From contig OW203751.1 of assembly GCA_934045075.1 (NCBI GenBank), forward strand, positions 1,623,822-1,687,821: DNA of 64,000 bases, read 5' to 3'. Every line of letters starts with the position of its first letter. Position 1 is the first letter of the stretch. A program made the translations under genes and the position numbers. The stretch is from Yponomeuta sedellus (lineage: Eukaryota > Arthropoda > Insecta > Lepidoptera > Yponomeutidae). The notes below the pieces were generated by a model. That model did not search any database. It saw nothing but the letters and a program-made list of their open reading frames with translations, and was not told the origin of the DNA. Below are positions 63,789-64,000 of this stretch, in pieces.

Positions 63789-64000
63789 CTGCGAACAACA
63801 TTCCAAATCAAACTCAAAAACTTATTTTAACGTTATGGATTCACCATCTGTTAGTTGAATCGTCATCAACCCACCTACAGTCTATTTATTCTTACTTGAC
63901 CAATTTAGTAAACAAGATTCTAACCTTAAAATTGATATTAGATGCCTAAACTAGACATTTTCTCGCAAATTCATGAACTATCATGAACTATGTCATGAAC
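63789..64000. other. ATP7 intron, right edge
   Basis: Contains the short repeat shared with 57596-57690 (63878-63975). No further exon is visible before the window ends. Confidence 0.5.

Overview
The window reads as nuclear DNA of a lepidopteran (moth or butterfly). It is AT-rich, its genes are split by introns with canonical GT-AG sites, and short dispersed elements of the kinds typical of moth genomes fill most of the rest. All calls come from reading the sequence; no database search was run.

Two host genes are supported. The first is a plus-strand C2H2 zinc-finger gene with nine recognisable coding exons. Exons 1-4 occur as two tandem cassettes: A at about 9.1, 10.0, 12.4 and 19.7 kb, and B at about 26.8, 27.7, 30.7 and 32.8 kb. 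Only one large terminal exon (35047-37504) is visible. Exons 2, 3 and 4 have exactly the same length in both cassettes, the splice phases match, and every zinc ligand of the eight cassette fingers is intact in both. Either cassette can be joined in frame to the terminal exon, giving predicted proteins of 1207 (A) or 1211 (B) residues. The second gene is the 3' end of a copper-transporting P-type ATPase (ATP7) on the minus strand. Four exons (63788-63639, 62409-62339, 56853-56725, 49478-49361) join in frame and encode the last 155 residues: the hinge end, the last two membrane helices and the cytosolic tail. The two genes converge across about 12 kb of repeats.

Mobile DNA accounts for most of the rest. 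Intron 3 of cassette A holds a complete Ty3/gypsy-type LTR retrotransposon (14440-19647, coding on the minus strand). Its LTRs appear identical, it has a 4-bp target duplication and an unbroken 1520-residue Gag-Pol, and it sits inside a THAP-like terminal-inverted-repeat element. An uninterrupted paralogue of that element at 53863-54460 shows the empty site. An ATP7 intron holds a non-LTR retrotransposon with an intact EN-RT frame (58209-61690), itself inserted in another repeat. Two SINE-like families recur: SINE-A (about 370 bp, with 10-12 bp target duplications) and SINE-B (containing a tRNA-like segment). SINE-B also occurs as head-to-head palindromes flanked by their own 10-14 bp target duplications. 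There are many MITEs (hAT-, piggyBac-, Tc1- and Harbinger-like ends), a 21-bp minisatellite, a 28-bp tandem repeat, a long TCTA microsatellite touching a splice acceptor, and a double hairpin with two identical loops.

Layout: 0-8.8 kb repeats only; 9.1-20.3 kb zinc-finger cassette A; 20.3-26.8 kb repeats; 26.8-37.5 kb cassette B and the shared terminal exon; 37.5-49.3 kb repeats; 49.4-64.0 kb ATP7 3' end with repeat-filled introns. No rRNA, genuine tRNA, CRISPR or prokaryote-type feature was found.
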